Virus record (IMG/VR): IMGVR_UViG_3300033182_000235
Location: 1-21,528 of that record
Source: a virus
Strand: one strand, 5' to 3'
Length of the DNA stretch: 21,528 nt
Shown piece after piece: positions 20,336 through 21,528 of this stretch. The notes under the pieces were generated by a model. That model did no database searches. It was not told where the DNA came from and saw only the letters and a list, made by a program, of their open reading frames with translations. How positions within the stretch are numbered: the stretch's first letter is position 1; the number at the start of each line of letters is the position of its first letter. The translations under genes and the position numbers were made by a program.

Positions 20336-21528
20336 TATCTATAATCCCACATGTAAGACATATCACCATATTCATCGGCATACCATCTATCACCATTTGA
20401 ATCCACAAACTCACTTTCATCATCTACTCCATTTAAAATAAATCCAAACGGTGCCATGTCTTGTTCTATTTGATTTTTCTGTTCTTCATAAATTCTTTTA
20501 CGAACATCATTATCCGTCATCTCCTTGAAGTAGTCTTGTGCTACCAACCAAGAGAAAATAACAAGACACATTGCTAGGTCATCGTTACATCCTTCTTCTG
20601 CCTCAAAAGAATTGTGCTTCTGTGCAAATGTTGTAAGTTCTGATATAATCTCATAGTCAACAGTCAGTAACTTATCATCTTCTAACAGAGTTTTTAAGTT
20701 AGAGCATCCCAACTTTTTGACAGCAGCAGTCATTCTTACACCAAGTTGAGATTTCTTACCACTAAAACCAGATCCTACAATTTGACCAGCACGTCCTCTC
20801 ATCGCACACATAAGGACATTCTCATATTCCAAGTCAAAGTGGAGAATATTCGCTACCTGATCTCCAATATCATTGACTTCTATCAATAACCATGCTTGAT
20901 TATATCCCTTTGCCACATCATGGATGACACTAGGAAATAACATTGGTTTGATTTCGTTATTTCTATATTTTGCTACTACCTTATAAGGAAACTCTGTAAT
21001 ATCAAAAACAATAAATGCGGAATAGTCATTGCCCAATCCACGAGCAACATCAACTGTGATTAAGTAATTATGTTCTTCTTTTGGATTTTCGTAAATATCA
21101 AGTCCAGCATTTCTTTTTAGCGGACTCTCATATACAAGATTTCTAAGTTTTGCTGGATTGATAAGTGTATTAACTGATCCTAAGAATTCGCACTCAAACT
21201 CAACCTTAAACTGTTGTTCGGAAGTGTTGGCAATGGTTTGCTCTTTCCAAGCATCATCTCTACCGGGAACTTCAGACCAGTGGACATCAGTAGGTACATA
21301 TTCATTCTTCCCTCTTTCCGAATCATGCCACATTCGGTAGAAATGATTCATACCCCTTGGGGTGGAAACGATAATTACCTTTGTGCTCTGTCCAGAAGAA
21401 ATAGTAGGATAAACAGAGGCAAAGAAGTCATCAGCAATGTGATTCGGGATGAACGCGAACTCGTCAAGAAAGATGACATTATAGGATCCGCCTCGGACAG
21501 CAGATGAAGAAGTAGAGTTAGACGAAAT
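20335..21528 (-). CDS. gp17: Terminase large subunit gp17, N-terminus cut by window edge
   Basis: 398 codons are open to the right edge, so the start codon and Walker A lie outside; T4 gp17 is 610 residues. Counting from the edge, Walker B VIFLDE (18-23) and the coupling motif VSTPRG (54-59) belong to the ATPase domain that pumps DNA into the head. The C-terminal RuvC/RNase H-like nuclease shows its acidic residues in ITVDVARG (Asp160), LLIEVND (Glu217) and GCNDDLA (Asp316/317), matching T4 Asp401, Glu458 and Asp542. The ATG at 21351 is internal (it follows the STPRG motif) and is not the gene start. Confidence 0.96.
   Translation of the reverse strand: MSSNSTSSSAVRGGSYNVIFLDEFAFIPNHIADDFFASVYPTISSGQSTKVIIVSTPRGMNHFYRMWHDSERGKNEYVPTDVHWSEVPGRDDAWKEQTIANTSEQQFKVEFECEFLGSVNTLINPAKLRNLVYESPLKRNAGLDIYENPKEEHNYLITVDVARGLGNDYSAFIVFDITEFPYKVVAKYRNNEIKPMLFPSVIHDVAKGYNQAWLLIEVNDIGDQVANILHFDLEYENVLMCAMRGRAGQIVGSGFSGKKSQLGVRMTAAVKKLGCSNLKTLLEDDKLLTVDYEIISELTTFAQKHNSFEAEEGCNDDLAMCLVIFSWLVAQDYFKEMTDNDVRKRIYEEQKNQIEQDMAPFGFILNGVDDESEFVDSNGDRWYADEYGDMSYMWDYR

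Noticed and set aside
20335-21351. ATG at 21351 as the start of the terminase gene
   Set aside because: The frame continues upstream to the window edge through Walker B and the STPRG coupling motif, so this Met is internal.

Overview
This window is a contiguous piece of a T4-like cyanophage (marine Synechococcus/Prochlorococcus myovirus type) genome. The evidence is the gene order and the proteins. Read on the minus strand from high to low coordinates, the T4 core order runs 17-18-19-20-(67 position)-21-22-23-(tail protein)-uvsY-uvsW-55-47-46. It is followed by a cyanophage-type CobT-like/CobS-like pair. A small DUF3110-like protein, otherwise a cyanobacterial family, sits between genes 47 and 46. 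Every gene I support is on the minus strand, and I see no tRNA, CRISPR array, IS element or photosynthesis gene.

Layout, in transcription order. (1) 21528-17012: packaging and tail. The terminase large subunit is cut by the window edge, then come a small zinc-knuckle protein, the tail sheath and the tail tube. (2) 16980-11623: head. Portal, a gp67-like 55-residue core peptide, a 91-residue unknown, prohead protease, scaffold and major capsid protein, with a strong hairpin terminator after the capsid gene. (3) 11551-7403: a second tail-tube-fold protein, then recombination and late transcription genes: uvsY, a GIY-YIG homing endonuclease, uvsW, an unknown that looks Lsm-like, and the late sigma factor gp55. 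(4) 7304-3744: an HNH homing endonuclease, gp47, the DUF3110-like protein and gp46, the last driven by an almost consensus sigma70 promoter. (5) 3738-1: a 48-residue basic peptide, a large protein joining a zincin-like HExxH motif to a von Willebrand A (VWA) domain, a 90-residue Pro/Ala/Glu-rich protein with a SAP/HeH-like end, and a MoxR/CobS-type AAA+ ATPase that runs off the left edge.

How the parts work together. Genes 20, 67-like, 21, 22 and 23 build and mature the prohead. Gene 17 packages DNA, and 18 and 19 form the contractile tail. gp46/47, UvsY and UvsW form the recombination-dependent replication and repair set. gp55 directs the host RNA polymerase to late promoters of the TATAAATA kind, several of which lie upstream of genes here. 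The AAA+/VWA pair resembles cobaltochelatase CobS/CobT and MoxR-VWA chaperone systems. Its job in the phage is not established, and it is the least explained module in the window.

Control signals are compact. At least five rho-independent terminators lie on the minus strand, and several abut or overlap the next promoter and even a stop codon. Four gene junctions share the overlap TAATG (stop of one gene, start of the next). No stretch longer than about 110 bases lacks a gene.
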